Origin: Streptomyces fulvorobeus
Lineage (GTDB): Bacteria > Actinomycetota > Actinomycetes > Streptomycetales > Streptomycetaceae
Reading direction: 5' to 3'
NCBI RefSeq assembly: GCF_013167895.1
Contig: NZ_BLWC01000001.1
Coordinates: 372,001 to 436,000 of the forward strand
Length of the DNA stretch: 64,000 bases
Part shown: one piece after another, positions 8,480 through 19,361 of the stretch
How positions within the stretch are numbered: the first letter of the stretch is position 1
How the letters are laid out: the number at the start of each line of letters is the position of its first letter
Position numbers and translations under genes: made by a program
Notes under the pieces: generated by a model
What the model was told of the DNA's origin: nothing
Seen by the model: only the letters and a program-made list of their open reading frames with translations
Databases searched by the model: none

Positions 8480-8594
8480 CGGTGTCGAAGCGTGGCCCTC
8501 AGTTTACCAGCGGGCCTCCCGGCCTGTTCCGGTCCGTACACCGGCTCCGCCCTCCGGCGTACGCGCGTCCCCCGCGGCCTGGTACGAAGGCGGT

Positions 8595-9190
8595 GTGACC
8601 CAAGAGATCCAGCCCGCGACCGTTCGCGTGTTCATCGCCCTCGCCCCGCCCGACCCCGCGAAGGAAGAACTGGCCCGGGCGCTGCGCCCCGCCTACGTGA
8701 GCCACCCGCACCTGCGGTGGAACCGTATCGAGGACTGGCACATCACCCTGGCGTTCCTCGGTGAGCTGCCGTCCGGGACCGTGCCCCTCCTGCGTCCGCC
8801 TCTCGCCGGACTGGCGGCGGGCCGCCCGCCGCTGTCCTTGGCACTGCGCGGCGGCGGGAGCTTCGACGAGCGGGTGCTGTGGAGCGGGATCGGCGGAGAC
8901 CTCGACGAGCTGCACGCGCTCGCCGCCGATGTGCGTGCCGCGGTCGAGGGCTGCGGCATCGCCTTCGAGGACCGGCCGCTGCACCCCCATCTGACCTTGG
9001 CGCGGGCACGTCGGGGGACCGGTCATCGGCCGCGGAGGTCGCCGCGAGCCTTGCCGGATTCACCGGCGGCCGATGGCCGGGCGAGCGGCTGCACCTGGTC
9101 GGCAGCAACGCGGGCCGCGGCAGCGGACCGATCCGCTACCGCGACATCGACGCCTGGCCCTTCGGCGGCGGTGACGCCACCCCGGCCTGA
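8595..9190 (+). CDS. thpR: 2'-5' RNA ligase / RNA 2',3'-cyclic phosphodiesterase family protein (frameshifted as sequenced)
   Basis: A 2H phosphoesterase of about 199 residues. The two catalytic HxTx motifs are HITLAFLG (about residue 50) and HLTLARA (about residue 133). After RARRG the frame breaks in a run of five G at 9013-9017; the next frame gives GDRSSAAEVAASLAGFTGG and ends RDIDAWPFGGGDATPA, the expected C-terminus, so one extra G restores the gene. The family opens 2',3'-cyclic phosphates on RNA ends or makes 2'-5' linkages in vitro; its physiological role is uncertain. The GTG start follows GAAGGCG and diverges from the helicase gene. A clear hairpin at 9201-9231 ends the unit. Confidence 0.82.
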
Positions 9191-9200
9191 ACCGGAGGGA

Positions 9201-9231
9201 CCGGGGCGCGTGCGGTCGGCACGCGCCCCGG
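9201..9231. terminator. Bidirectional terminator hairpin
   Basis: CCGGGGCGCGTGC / GCACGCGCCCCGG, a perfect 13-bp stem with a 5-base loop, lies 10 bases after the RNA ligase stop and about 37 bases from the converging GH16 gene's stop. Confidence 0.8.
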
Positions 9232-9267
9232 CCCGTCCCTGTGCCCGTCGCGGACACGGCTGTCAGG

Positions 9268-10694
9268 TCAGCCTGCGGGCACCGTGTCCTGGAAGGTCGT
9301 GCCCGCCGTGCGGTAGGCGGCGAGCTTCGCGCTCACCTGGGCCGGGCTGAGCACCTGGTCCTTGACGTGCAGGACGTAGTCGACCTGCTGGTCGTACGCG
9401 CGCGGCGTGGTGCTCGTCTGGCCCGCGAGGTCGATCAGCCATTGGTTGAAGTAGATCCCCATCGGCCGCTCGGGCAGGTACCTGGCGTCGTGGGTACCGA
9501 AGAGCTGTCCGTCCAGGTAGTACTTGATGCTGGTGTTGTCGATGGTGAACACGAGGTCGTGCCAGCCGGCGTGGCTGACGCGGGACTCGGTGTGCTGGTT
9601 GACGGCCTCCCACGGGTCGGGGCGGTAGGTCTCCCACGAGGTGGTGTAGAGGATGTTGGACGGCTCGCCCCAGCCGCCGTTGGGCAGGTACTCGAAGTCG
9701 TACTCCGCGTAGTCGTCCGCCATCGGGGCCGTGAGGTCGTTGAGCGCGAAGAACGTCTGCACCAGGCGGTCGCCGTCGGGTCCTCCGGCCTTCGGCACGT
9801 CGGAGAACCTCACCCTGGCCGCGTAGGTGCCGTTCTTGAACTTCATGGACTTGGTGAGGAGTTCGGTGTGCTCGGTGGACGCGCCGGTACCCGCCGTCGA
9901 GGTCTCCAGGTTCATGATGGAGTTGCCGCCGGCCGAGGCGAAGGTGATGTTCTCTGGGGCCCAGGTGGCGCCCGGCACTCCGGGGCCACCGGAGTTGGAG
10001 CGCACGCTCCAGCCGTTCGCGGAGATCCTCGGGTCGGTGTGGCTCGTGTAGTTGAAGTCGTCGAAGAGCGCGGCCCCGCTGCCCGGCGGGTCGGTGGGGT
10101 CCGGGTCGGGGTCCGGGGCGCCGCCCCCGGGGCGGTGCCCCACACCGCGCTGCCGCCGAGGGTCGCGGTCACCTTCGACCAGTCGCCGTAGGAGGACTGT
10201 CCCGCGCCGAACGAGTAGTCGTCGCTCTGCCTCAGGGTCTGCCAGCTGGACTGGTGGAAGCGCAGCTGCATGTCGCCGGTGTCGGCGCCCGCCGCGAGCG
10301 ATCCCGCGCCCGCGGTGAAGCCGATCTCCAGATAGCGGTCGGCGGTGGCGGTCGGGCGGGCGAGCGTGCCGAACGTACCGGTGATGTTGGCGCAGCCCTC
10401 GACCGCCCAGGAGCAGGCGAAGCGGTACGTGGCGCCAGGCGCGTCGGCCTTGAAGTAGTAGCGGACCTTGACGTCGCTCAGCCGTACCGCACCTGAGCTG
10501 GTGTTCTTCACCTTGAGCCAGGGCTCGCTCTGGTCGGCGGTGGCGCCGGACGCGCTGGTCCGGTACTGGACGGTGAGGCCGTCCGCCGCCGCGCTGGCGG
10601 TGGCCGGCAGCGCGGCGAGTCCCACGGTGCACAGGCTCGCTGCGACGGTGGTGGCCGCTGCGGTACGTATGCGGTTCTTCGTGCGGTCTCTCAT
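9268..10694 (-). CDS. Secreted glycoside hydrolase, N-terminal CBM3 plus GH16-like catalytic domain (frameshifted as sequenced)
   Basis: Residues 1-35 are a Sec signal peptide (MRDRTKNRIRT..., ending ATASA). Residues 40-185 match a family 3 cellulose-binding module (YRTSASGATADQSEPWLKV, YLEIGFTAGAGSL, SYGDWSKVTATLGGS). A Pro/Asp linker follows, then a concanavalin-type domain with the GH16-like signature EYDFE (ExDxE) and conserved Trp-rich strands. The linker is broken at a run of five C (plus strand 10124-10128); adding one base joins TAPG to GGGAPDPDPDP and gives about 475 residues. It should cut a beta-glucan or related wall polymer outside the cell while bound to cellulose; exact substrate unknown. 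Its ATG shares one base with the GH20 stop (TGATG), so it is translationally coupled to the sugar uptake operon. Confidence 0.78.
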
Positions 10695-12316
10695 CAGTGC
10701 GTGTTCCTTCCGGGAACGGTGGGGGTGCTCCGACGGGGTGGTGCGGTTCGTGCGGCCGCGGCCGTGAGGGGCCGCGGGGACAGGGGGCGGTAGTTGACTC
10801 CGAGTGCGTCGAGCCGGGCGGTGTGCGACCGCAGCCGGACCGTGAAGTCCTCCCAGTCCTCGGCGCCCGACCAGGTGCGGTCGGCCAGCGCGCAGACCCT
10901 GGGGTAGGTGAGGTACTCGATGTGGTCCGGTGTGGTGGCGAACTCGGTCCACAGCTGGGCCTGTGCGCCCAGGACCCGCGCGGCCGCCGCCGGCTCCCAC
11001 CCCGTCGGCACGGGCTCATGGGCGTGTACGGCGCGCAGGTCGACGATGGCGCCGGGCTGGGCCGGCGGTTCGCCGGGGAACTCGGACTGGGCGTAGTCGA
11101 GGTAGGTGGAGAGGTAGTGGGCGGTGACGACGTCGTTGCCGCGCCTGGCGGCGTCGAGCGCGTGGGCCGGGTCGCGCCAGGACATCACGGTGAACTCCGG
11201 CGGGAGTTCGGTCCCGGTCTCGGCCCAGCCGGCCGGCGTACGCCCGTGTCCGGCGAGGAACGCGCCGATCCGTGCCATGAACCAGCCGTGCAGTGCCCCG
11301 GGCCCCGCCAGGCCCTCGGCGGCGACGCGGGCGCGGGCGGCCGGGCTGCGCTCCCACTCGGTGGTGGGGCACTCGTCCCCGCCGACGTGGATGTACGGCG
11401 AGTCGAAGACGTCCATCACCTCTTCGAGCACCGTGCGGCAGAAGTCGAGGACCCGGTCGTCGTGGACGCCGAGCACGGTGTCGCACACTCCCCACCGGGT
11501 CCAGACGTCGAGTCTGCGCCCGGGGTCGTCGCCCAGCTCGGGGTAGGCGGCGATGGCGGCCCGCGCGTGCCCGGGCATCTCGATCTCGGGCACCACGGTG
11601 ACGCCGCGCGCGGCCGCGTACGCCACGAGACCGACCAGCTCCGCCCGGGTGTACGAACCGCCGTGCGGGCGCCCGTCGTACGCTTCGCTGCCCGCCGCCC
11701 CCGTCATCGACCGCGCCCGGTGGCCGCCGATCTCGGTGAGCTTCGGATACGCGGCGACGGGCATCCGCCAGCCCTGGTCGTCGGTGAGGTGCAGGTGCAG
11801 CACGTTGAGCTTGTGCAGCGCGAGCAGGTCGACGTAGCGGCGCAGGAACGAGACCGGCTGGAAGTGCCGGGCGACGTCGAGCATGACTCCGCGCCAGGAG
11901 TGGCGCGGCACGTCCGTGATCTCGGCGCAGGGCAGCTGCCAGGCGCGGCCCGGTGACGGATGCGCCGGCAGGGCGGCCGCGGGCAGGAGTTGGCGCACGG
12001 TCTGGATGCCGCGGAGCAGCCCGGTGAGGTGTGCGGCGCGCAGCCGCACGGCGTGCGGGTCGATGGTGAGCCCGTATCCCTCCGTGCCGAGGCCGCCGAG
12101 CTGCGGGTCGAGGGCGAGGACGAACTGACCGGTGGGCGACTCGGGCAGTGGCAGTCCGGTGGCCGGGGCCAGGAGGGTGCGGAGCAGTCCGGCGGCGGCC
12201 TCGGCTCCGGGGGTCGCGCGTACGGCGGTGTCACCGTCGAGCGTGAAGTGGCCGGGCCGCGGCGTGAGCTTGGTGGGGCGGGGAACGAGGTGGAAGTCGG
12301 GGCGTAGTGCGGGCAC
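10694..12316 (-). CDS. Beta-N-acetylhexosaminidase, GH20
   Basis: A 540-residue GH20 enzyme. The catalytic Asp-Glu pair is in HVGGDECP; the barrel carries LNVLHLHLTDDQGWR and VPEIEMPGHARA, and a GH20b-type N-terminal domain precedes it. It releases terminal N-acetylglucosamine from chitin or peptidoglycan fragments by substrate-assisted catalysis. No signal peptide is seen, so it probably cleaves imported chitobiose in the cytoplasm, as DasD does. I choose GTG 12316 because GGAGG lies 7 bases upstream; ATG 12343 has no ribosome-binding site. It follows the two permeases in the order binding protein-permease-permease-hexosaminidase seen in dasABCD of S. coelicolor. Confidence 0.9.
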   Translation of the reverse strand: MPALRPDFHLVPRPTKLTPRPGHFTLDGDTAVRATPGAEAAAGLLRTLLAPATGLPLPESPTGQFVLALDPQLGGLGTEGYGLTIDPHAVRLRAAHLTGLLRGIQTVRQLLPAAALPAHPSPGRAWQLPCAEITDVPRHSWRGVMLDVARHFQPVSFLRRYVDLLALHKLNVLHLHLTDDQGWRMPVAAYPKLTEIGGHRARSMTGAAGSEAYDGRPHGGSYTRAELVGLVAYAAARGVTVVPEIEMPGHARAAIAAYPELGDDPGRRLDVWTRWGVCDTVLGVHDDRVLDFCRTVLEEVMDVFDSPYIHVGGDECPTTEWERSPAARARVAAEGLAGPGALHGWFMARIGAFLAGHGRTPAGWAETGTELPPEFTVMSWRDPAHALDAARRGNDVVTAHYLSTYLDYAQSEFPGEPPAQPGAIVDLRAVHAHEPVPTGWEPAAAARVLGAQAQLWTEFATTPDHIEYLTYPRVCALADRTWSGAEDWEDFTVRLRSHTARLDALGVNYRPLSPRPLTAAAARTAPPRRSTPTVPGRNTH

Positions 12317-12377
12317 GGGTCGGCCTCCGGGGCGGGGTCGCATGGGGTCCGTGGGCTCGGGACGGGGTCGCTGGGCG

Positions 12378-13217
12378 TCAGCCCTTCACGGCGCCGGCGG
12401 CGAAGCCGGAGGTCACATGGCGCTGGAGCAGCAGGAAGATCACCAGGGCGGGCAGCGCGAAGAGCGTGGAGGCCGCCATGGTGGCGCCCCAGTCGGTGCC
12501 GAAGGTGTTCTGGAAGGAGGAGAGCCACACCGGCAGGGTCCGGTTGTCCTGCTGCTTGATGATCAGGAAGTTGGCGTAGGCGAACTCGTTCCAGGCGGTG
12601 ATGTAGCCGAAAAGCGAGGTCGCCATCAGACCGGGCGCCAGCAGCGGGAAGGCCACGTGCCGGAAGGCGCCGGCCCGGGTGCAGCCGTCGACCTGCGCGG
12701 CCTCCTCGAGTTCCGGCGGGATGGTGGCGATGAAGCCGCGCAGGACCACGATGGTGAACGGCAGCGTGATCATGAAGTAGACGAGGGTGAGCGTCGGCAG
12801 CCGGTCGAGCATGTCGGTGTCGCGGGAGATGATGTAGATGGGGATGATCAGCGACTCCCAGGGCGCCATCTGCGCCACGAAGACCATCAGCATGAACTGA
12901 CTGCGGCCCCTCCACTGCAGCCGGGCCACCGCGAAGGCCGCGGCGAGTGCGACGAGCAGCGCCAGGAGTACGGCCGAGAGCGTCACCAGGATGCTGTTGC
13001 GCCAGAAGAGACCGAAGCCGTCAGCCTCCACCGCCTTGCGGAAGTGGTCGAGTGTCCAGGTGTAGGGGATCAGTCGCGGGCGGTCGGACTGGATGTCGCG
13101 GGACGGCTTGAACGCGGTGGAGATCATCCAGTAGACGGGGAAGAGGCAGACGAGCACCGTGACCGCGGCGGCGGCGTTCAGCGGTATCCGGCGGATGCGC
13201 GGGCGGGTCACGGTCAC
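12378..13217 (-). CDS. Carbohydrate ABC transporter permease, MalG type
   Basis: A 279-residue inner-membrane permease with about six hydrophobic helices and the EAA loop EEAAQVDGCTRAGAFRHVAFP, the contact site for the ATPase. N-terminal helix VTVLVCLFPVYWMISTAFKPS is typical of MalG-type subunits. No ATPase is encoded here; Streptomyces sugar transporters of this class generally share MsiK encoded elsewhere. The GTG start overlaps the stop of the upstream permease (GTGA). DasC-like by position, but specificity is inferred from context only. Confidence 0.92.
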   Translation of the reverse strand: MTVTRPRIRRIPLNAAAAVTVLVCLFPVYWMISTAFKPSRDIQSDRPRLIPYTWTLDHFRKAVEADGFGLFWRNSILVTLSAVLLALLVALAAAFAVARLQWRGRSQFMLMVFVAQMAPWESLIIPIYIISRDTDMLDRLPTLTLVYFMITLPFTIVVLRGFIATIPPELEEAAQVDGCTRAGAFRHVAFPLLAPGLMATSLFGYITAWNEFAYANFLIIKQQDNRTLPVWLSSFQNTFGTDWGATMAASTLFALPALVIFLLLQRHVTSGFAAGAVKG

Positions 13218-14185
13218 TTCAGCTCGTCCTCCTGCTTGAACATCTGACGGAAGTAGAGGACGAGTACGCCGGACATCAGGACCACCGTGACCATGGACGC
13301 GGCGGAGCCGAGGTCGTAGCGCTGGCTGGAGAGGGCCGTCTGGACCGCGTACACCGGCAGGATCGTGGTGGCGTCGCCGGGGCCGCCGCGAGTCATGACC
13401 CAGATCTGTACGAACGCCTTGAACGTCCAGATGACTTCGAGGGAGAGGACCAGCATGAAGATCGGCCGGATCATCGGGAAGGTGATGGCGGTGAAGATCT
13501 TCCGGTCGGTGGCGCCGTCGAGGCGGGCCGACTCGTACAGCTCGGCGGGGACGGTAGTCAGCGCGGAGTACAGGGTGACGGCGGCGAAGGGCACGGACTG
13601 CCAGACGATCAGCGTCACCAGGATGGCGAAGGCCGCCGGGCCGTTGGCGAACCACGGGTAGCGGTCGAACGACTCGAAGCCGATGCCGGTCAGCAGCCAG
13701 TTGACGATGCCGAACTCGGAGTGGAAGAGCCACTGGAAGACCGTGGTGGCGGCGACGACCGGCATCGCCCAGGCCAGTACGAGCGCGCTCAGCACCGCGG
13801 TACGGCCGAACCTGCCGAGCCGCTCGACCATCACAGCGACCAGGGTGGAGATCACCAGGATCAGCACCACGCACAGGACCATGAAGACGAACGTGCGCCG
13901 TACGACCTCCCAGAAGCGGGGATCGCCCAGCAACGTCTCGTAGTTCCTGAGCCCCACGAACTCGGCTTCACCCATGATGAGTTGGCGGAGCCCGAAGTCC
14001 TGGAGGGAGATCAGCACGGCGCGCAGCAGCGGATAGACGAGCAGATAGACCATGCCGGCGACGGCGGGTGCGATCAGGACGTACGGCCAGAGGCCGCGCC
14101 GTGCGGGCCGCGCGCGCCCGGGCGGCAGCGGGGCGAGGGGGGTGAGCGGCCCGGTGGAGGCGGCCCGCTCCTTGACGCCTCGCAC
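13214..14185 (-). CDS. Carbohydrate ABC transporter permease, MalF type
   Basis: A 323-residue permease with a basic/Pro-rich cytoplasmic N-terminus (about 30 residues), six hydrophobic helices, and the EAA-type loop ESARLDGATDRKIFTAITFP. Partner of the MalG-type subunit that overlaps its stop codon. Starts with GTG one base after the binding-protein stop. Together with the lipoprotein it forms an importer, probably for N,N'-diacetylchitobiose or another short sugar given the GH20 gene in the same operon (inference). Confidence 0.92.
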   Translation of the reverse strand: MRGVKERAASTGPLTPLAPLPPGRARPARRGLWPYVLIAPAVAGMVYLLVYPLLRAVLISLQDFGLRQLIMGEAEFVGLRNYETLLGDPRFWEVVRRTFVFMVLCVVLILVISTLVAVMVERLGRFGRTAVLSALVLAWAMPVVAATTVFQWLFHSEFGIVNWLLTGIGFESFDRYPWFANGPAAFAILVTLIVWQSVPFAAVTLYSALTTVPAELYESARLDGATDRKIFTAITFPMIRPIFMLVLSLEVIWTFKAFVQIWVMTRGGPGDATTILPVYAVQTALSSQRYDLGSAASMVTVVLMSGVLVLYFRQMFKQEDELK

Positions 14186-14186
14186 G

Positions 14187-15455
14187 TCAGGAACCGGAGT
14201 TCATCGCGCGGGTGATCTCCTCGGAGGCTTTGGCGCCCTCGCGCCTGGGGTCGCCGCCGGTCAGCACGGCCGTCATGTAGTCCTTGATCGGGTTCTCGGC
14301 CTCGACGGCGGCCCAGCCGGGGGTGTTGGGCGTGGCATGGCCGTTCGCCGCGCCGACGGCCATCGCGGAGGCGCCCGGATCGGCGGCCACCGCACCGGCC
14401 AGCGTCGTCTTGTTCGGTACGTAGCTCATGGCGACCGCGAGCTTCTTCTGCCACTCGTCGCCCGTGAGTTCCTTGATGAAGGTGACGGCCGCCTCGTGGT
14501 TTCCGGCGACCGTGGGCACGACCAGGTCGGAGCCGCCCGTGAAGACCGCGCCGGGGGTGTCGGCGGTCTTGCCGGGGATGGGGAAGAAACCGAGCTTGTC
14601 CTTGAGGGCGGGGTTGTTCTCGATGACGGCCTTGGCGCCGCCGGGACTGGAGATGACCTGGGCCACCTTCCCGGTGGCCATCACCTCGGCCTGCGGGGGC
14701 TCGGCCTCGTCGGAGTCCTTCGGCCCCTTGCCGAGGGCCTGCAACCGCGCGTAGAACTCCATGCCGCGGACCGCCTCGGGGGTGTCGAGAGCGCCCTTCC
14801 ACGTGCCGCCGGACTCGGTGGCGAAATCGCCGCCCTCGTCCCAGATGAAGCCGCCGAGCGCGTACCACATCTGCCCCGGCAGGTAGATGCCCTGGTTGCC
14901 GCCCTTGTCGAGCTTCTCGGTGGCCTCGATCCACTGGTCACGGGTCTTGACGGCCTTGGCGTCGATACCGGCCTGCTCGAAGAGGTCGGTGCGGTAGATG
15001 ACGACGCGATTGGCCGCGTAGTACGGAATCCCGTACTGCTTGCCCTCGTACGCGCCCGGCTCGGCCAGGCCCTTCAGCCAGTCCTCACCGCCCATCTCCT
15101 CCACCCGGTCGCTGAGGTCCAGCAGCCCGCCGCTCTCGGCGAACTGGGCGACCTGGGTGTTGCCCGTCTCGATGACGTCCGGTGCGTCGTTGCTGGCCAG
15201 GGCCGCCGTGACCTTCTGGCCGATGCCGTCCCACTCCTGGATCTGGACCTTGACCTCGATGTCGGGGTGGGCCGCCTCGAAGCCCTTGACGAACTCGGCC
15301 TGGAACTCGGCCGAGACGCTGTCGCGCATCAGCCAGACGTCGATGGTCGTCCCCCCGCCGCCGGATCCGCCGTCGGAGTCGCCTGAGGAACTGCAGGCAC
15401 TGAGGCCGGTGGTCATCACCAGCGCGGACACAGCCGCAAGCACACGGAACTTCAC
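14187..15455 (-). CDS. Sugar-binding lipoprotein of an ABC transporter (DasA-like role)
   Basis: A 422-residue extracellular solute-binding protein (family 1). The signal sequence MKFRVLAAVSALVMTTG ends in the lipobox LSAC, so it is anchored by a lipid on Cys21, followed by a Ser/Gly spacer. The body has the usual two-lobe features (YGIPYYAANRVVIYRTDLF, GGSDLVVPTVAGNHEAAVTF). It captures sugar outside the membrane and hands it to the two permeases encoded next. GTG start preceded by GAGGTG. First gene of the operon, expressed from the divergent region that contains two DasR-like operator candidates. Confidence 0.92.
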   Translation of the reverse strand: MKFRVLAAVSALVMTTGLSACSSSGDSDGGSGGGGTTIDVWLMRDSVSAEFQAEFVKGFEAAHPDIEVKVQIQEWDGIGQKVTAALASNDAPDVIETGNTQVAQFAESGGLLDLSDRVEEMGGEDWLKGLAEPGAYEGKQYGIPYYAANRVVIYRTDLFEQAGIDAKAVKTRDQWIEATEKLDKGGNQGIYLPGQMWYALGGFIWDEGGDFATESGGTWKGALDTPEAVRGMEFYARLQALGKGPKDSDEAEPPQAEVMATGKVAQVISSPGGAKAVIENNPALKDKLGFFPIPGKTADTPGAVFTGGSDLVVPTVAGNHEAAVTFIKELTGDEWQKKLAVAMSYVPNKTTLAGAVAADPGASAMAVGAANGHATPNTPGWAAVEAENPIKDYMTAVLTGGDPRREGAKASEEITRAMNSGS

Positions 15456-15513
15456 GGTTCACCTCTGAGAGACAGGACCCGACATCAGGACCGGACGAGA
15501 CCCGAGGACTTGA

Positions 15514-15530
15514 CCAGTGGGACCCACTGG
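15514..15530. promoter_or_regulatory. Inverted repeat in the binding-protein leader
   Basis: CCAGTGG-GAC-CCACTGG, perfect 7-bp arms with a 3-base centre, about 60-75 bases before the binding-protein start. It contains TGACCAGT, which recurs inverted as ACTGGTCA at 15668, so it may be a further operator half-site or a leader hairpin. Confidence 0.45.
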
Positions 15531-15557
15531 ACAGGTGACCTCTTGGTGAGGGATGAA

Positions 15558-15573
15558 GTTGGCATAGACCACT
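15558..15573 (-). promoter_or_regulatory. DasR-type (dre-like) operator candidate over the sugar operon promoter
   Basis: GTTGGCATAGACCACT matches 12 of 16 positions of the dre pattern AGTGGTCTAGACCACT, with a perfect right half (TAGACCACT). On the minus strand it overlaps the spacer after a TTGACG -35 candidate (15579-15584); the -10 candidate CAACTT (15556-15561) is weak. Binding here would repress the transporter operon in response to amino-sugar status. Confidence 0.5.
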
Positions 15574-15667
15574 GTTGCCGTCAAGGGGCCTTGCAGCAAG
15601 GGGAATTCACGGCTCACCGGCCGGACCGCGCTTGACCGGCGGCCCGGTTGTGGGCGATAACTGGGAA

Positions 15668-15683
15668 ACTGGTCAACACCAAC
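15668..15683 (+). promoter_or_regulatory. Second dre-like operator candidate, before the GntR gene
   Basis: ACTGGTCAACACCAAC matches ACTGGTCTAGACCAGT at 12 of 16 positions; its core TGGTCAACACCA has the dre dyad form with one centre change from the TGGTCTACACCA variant. It ends 19 bases before the GntR start, suited to autoregulation. Confidence 0.5.
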
Positions 15684-15702
15684 CGGTCACGAAGGGCAGT
15701 GA

Positions 15703-16563
15703 ATGAACGCCGACACCGACGCTCAGGGAGCGGTGCTCAAGCGCGAGCGGGTCCGCGAGGTCATCCTGGAACTGATCGAGTCGCGGCGGCCCGGTGACGC
15801 CATCCCCTCGGAGCGCTCGCTCTGCGCGCGGCTCGGCGTGTCACGGCCCACCCTGCGCGCCGCCGTCGACGAGCTGGTCGCCGCGGGGCTGCTCGTGCGC
15901 GAACACGGCCGCGGCATGTTCGTGGCCCCCGAGAAGATCACCCAGGAGCTCGTCTCCGGCCACCAGACCCTCAGCGTGCCGCAGGCCGCCGGCACCTGGT
16001 CGAGCCGGCTGCTCGAATTCACCACCCTCCAGTCCGGCGCCCGGGTGGGCCGCAAGCTGCGGATGTCCCCCGCGGCCGAGATCGTCTACATCGCCCGCCT
16101 GCGTCTCGTCGACGGCGCCCCGATCGCCATCGAGCACCTGCACATCCCGGCCCTGCTCGTCCCCGGCCTGACCCCGCAGGAGCTGGAGAGCGGCGACCTC
16201 TACGACCATCTGCGCGACCAGCACGCGGTGCACGTCCGTGAGGCGGTCCAGGCCATCGAGCCCACCGTCGTCACCCAGGCCGAGGCCGCGCTGCTCGACG
16301 TGCCGGAACTCTCCCCCGCACTGCTCTTCGAGCGGCTGACCACCGACTCCCAGGGGCGGCCGGTGGAGTACGTCCACTCGATCTACCGGGGCGACCGCTA
16401 CCGCATCGTCTCCCGGCTCACCCTCGGCTCGCACCCGCCCGGCGGCCCCGCCGCGGCCCAGCAACCACACGGCGGCCACCACCCCGGGATACCGCCTGGC
16501 GACTTCGCGCACCGGGACCCGATCGCCTCCTCCACCCACGGGGACATCCAGTCGGAGCGCTGA
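15703..16563 (+). CDS. GntR-family (HutC/DasR-like) transcriptional regulator
   Basis: A 286-residue regulator. Winged helix-turn-helix at residues 8-75 (PSERSLCARLGVSRPTLRAAV), then a UTRA ligand domain (about 90-245; EIVYIARLRLVDGAPIAIEHLH, YVHSIYRGDRYRIVSRL). An extra His/Pro-rich tail of about 35 residues follows. HutC-type regulators with UTRA domains sense sugar phosphates or similar ligands; DasR uses glucosamine-6-phosphate. It is divergent from a das-like uptake operon, so that operon is the probable target. The recognition helix and tail differ from DasR itself as I know it, so I treat it as a paralogue and give no symbol. Confidence 0.9.
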   Translation: MNADTDAQGAVLKRERVREVILELIESRRPGDAIPSERSLCARLGVSRPTLRAAVDELVAAGLLVREHGRGMFVAPEKITQELVSGHQTLSVPQAAGTWSSRLLEFTTLQSGARVGRKLRMSPAAEIVYIARLRLVDGAPIAIEHLHIPALLVPGLTPQELESGDLYDHLRDQHAVHVREAVQAIEPTVVTQAEAALLDVPELSPALLFERLTTDSQGRPVEYVHSIYRGDRYRIVSRLTLGSHPPGGPAAAQQPHGGHHPGIPPGDFAHRDPIASSTHGDIQSER

Positions 16564-16702
16564 CGCGCCTGCGGTCCGTGCGGTGATCCGGACGCCCGCC
16601 GGCGGTGCGGCGGGGGCTGATCACCGGGCTGACCGGCACGCCGTCGCCCGTCCGTGATCACCTAACGAGAGATTGCCGGGTACGCTCCGGTAGCGTCAAG
16701 GC

Positions 16703-18388
<1,686 letters not shown>

Positions 18389-18477
18389 CCGGGTCGCACC
18401 CGGAGTCCGGCCGGTCGTCATCCCCGCCTGGTCCGGCCGGACCAGGAGACAGAAGAAGGAAACCGAGAGGTGAACGG

Positions 18478-19200
18478 ATGAGCGTGCGTTTCCAGGAGCT
18501 CGACTGGCGCCCGACGCCCATGGGTGACATCAGCCTGCGCCGTCGCCGGGACCCCGCGTCGGGCGTCGACGTGCACGAGGTGAAGCTCGGGGACGAGTTC
18601 CTCATGTCCAGCCTCTTCACGGCGGGCGAGATCGCCCTCACCCGGCTCGGTCTGGCCGGCGTGACAGGCGGTGAGCTGGACGTCGCCGTGGGCGGTCTCG
18701 GCCTCGGGTACACCGCCCGGGCGGCCCTGGACGACGCACGCGTGCGGTCGCTCGTCGTCATCGACGCGCTGGCCGCGGTGATCGAGTGGCACGAGCGGGG
18801 GCTGGTCCCGCTGGGCAGTGGCCTGGCGTCCGATCCCCGCTGCCGCCTGGTACACGGCGACTTCTTCGCGATGGCAGCAGAATCCCGCCTGGATCCGCGG
18901 GATCCGGACCACCGGTTCGACGCGATCCTGCTGGACGTCGACCACTCGCCACGCCACGTGCTGCACCCCAGTCACGCGGCGCTCTACCGCCCTGCCGGGC
19001 TGCGCGCCCTGGCCGGCTGCCTCCGTCCCGGCGGTGTCTTCGCCCTGTGGTCGAACGACCCGCCGGACGAGGAGTTCGTCTCCGTACTCGCAGGCGTCTT
19101 CGCCACGGCCGAGGCACACGTCGTGGAGTTCGACAACACACTCCAGGGCGGGACCGCGACGAACACCGTCTACGTGGCCGCGGAGAGGGCGGGCAACTGA
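18478..19200 (+). CDS. Spermidine synthase-like protein
   Basis: A 240-residue protein with the Rossmann-type fold of polyamine aminopropyltransferases. The strand-loop VGGLGLGYTARAAL replaces the usual GGGDGG motif, and ILLDVDHSPRHVL follows at the acidic-substrate position; RPGGVFALWSND closes the fold. Because the canonical binding residues are altered, true spermidine synthesis is uncertain, and many actinobacterial relatives are of unknown function. AGAGGTG lies upstream of the ATG. It follows the RNase J gene after 89 bases and may share its transcript. Two large hairpins follow it. Confidence 0.8.
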   Translation: MSVRFQELDWRPTPMGDISLRRRRDPASGVDVHEVKLGDEFLMSSLFTAGEIALTRLGLAGVTGGELDVAVGGLGLGYTARAALDDARVRSLVVIDALAAVIEWHERGLVPLGSGLASDPRCRLVHGDFFAMAAESRLDPRDPDHRFDAILLDVDHSPRHVLHPSHAALYRPAGLRALAGCLRPGGVFALWSNDPPDEEFVSVLAGVFATAEAHVVEFDNTLQGGTATNTVYVAAERAGN

Positions 19201-19203
19201 GGG

Positions 19204-19271
19204 CTCGGCCTCGCTGTTTCCCCCGGGGTGCGGCCCTCCAGCCGCTCCCCACCCGAAACGGCGAGGCCGAG
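19204..19271. repeat. Long-arm inverted repeat after the spermidine-synthase-like gene
   Basis: CTCGGCCTCGCTGTTTC (19204-19220) and GAAACGGCGAGGCCGAG (19255-19271) pair over 17 bp with one G-U, around a 34-base loop. It begins four bases after the stop codon and probably ends the plus-strand transcript. Confidence 0.65.
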
Positions 19272-19361
19272 TGGGCTCCGCGCGGGAGCTGGCCCCTCAC
19301 CGGTCCTCCGGCGCCGCACCCGGTGGCCGGAGCAGACCACGACGGCTGCGCGGTGACCTGG

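Noticed and set aside
15703..16563. Naming the GntR regulator dasR
   Set aside because: The N-terminus and C-terminal tail differ from DasR, which is highly conserved; it is better treated as a paralogue.
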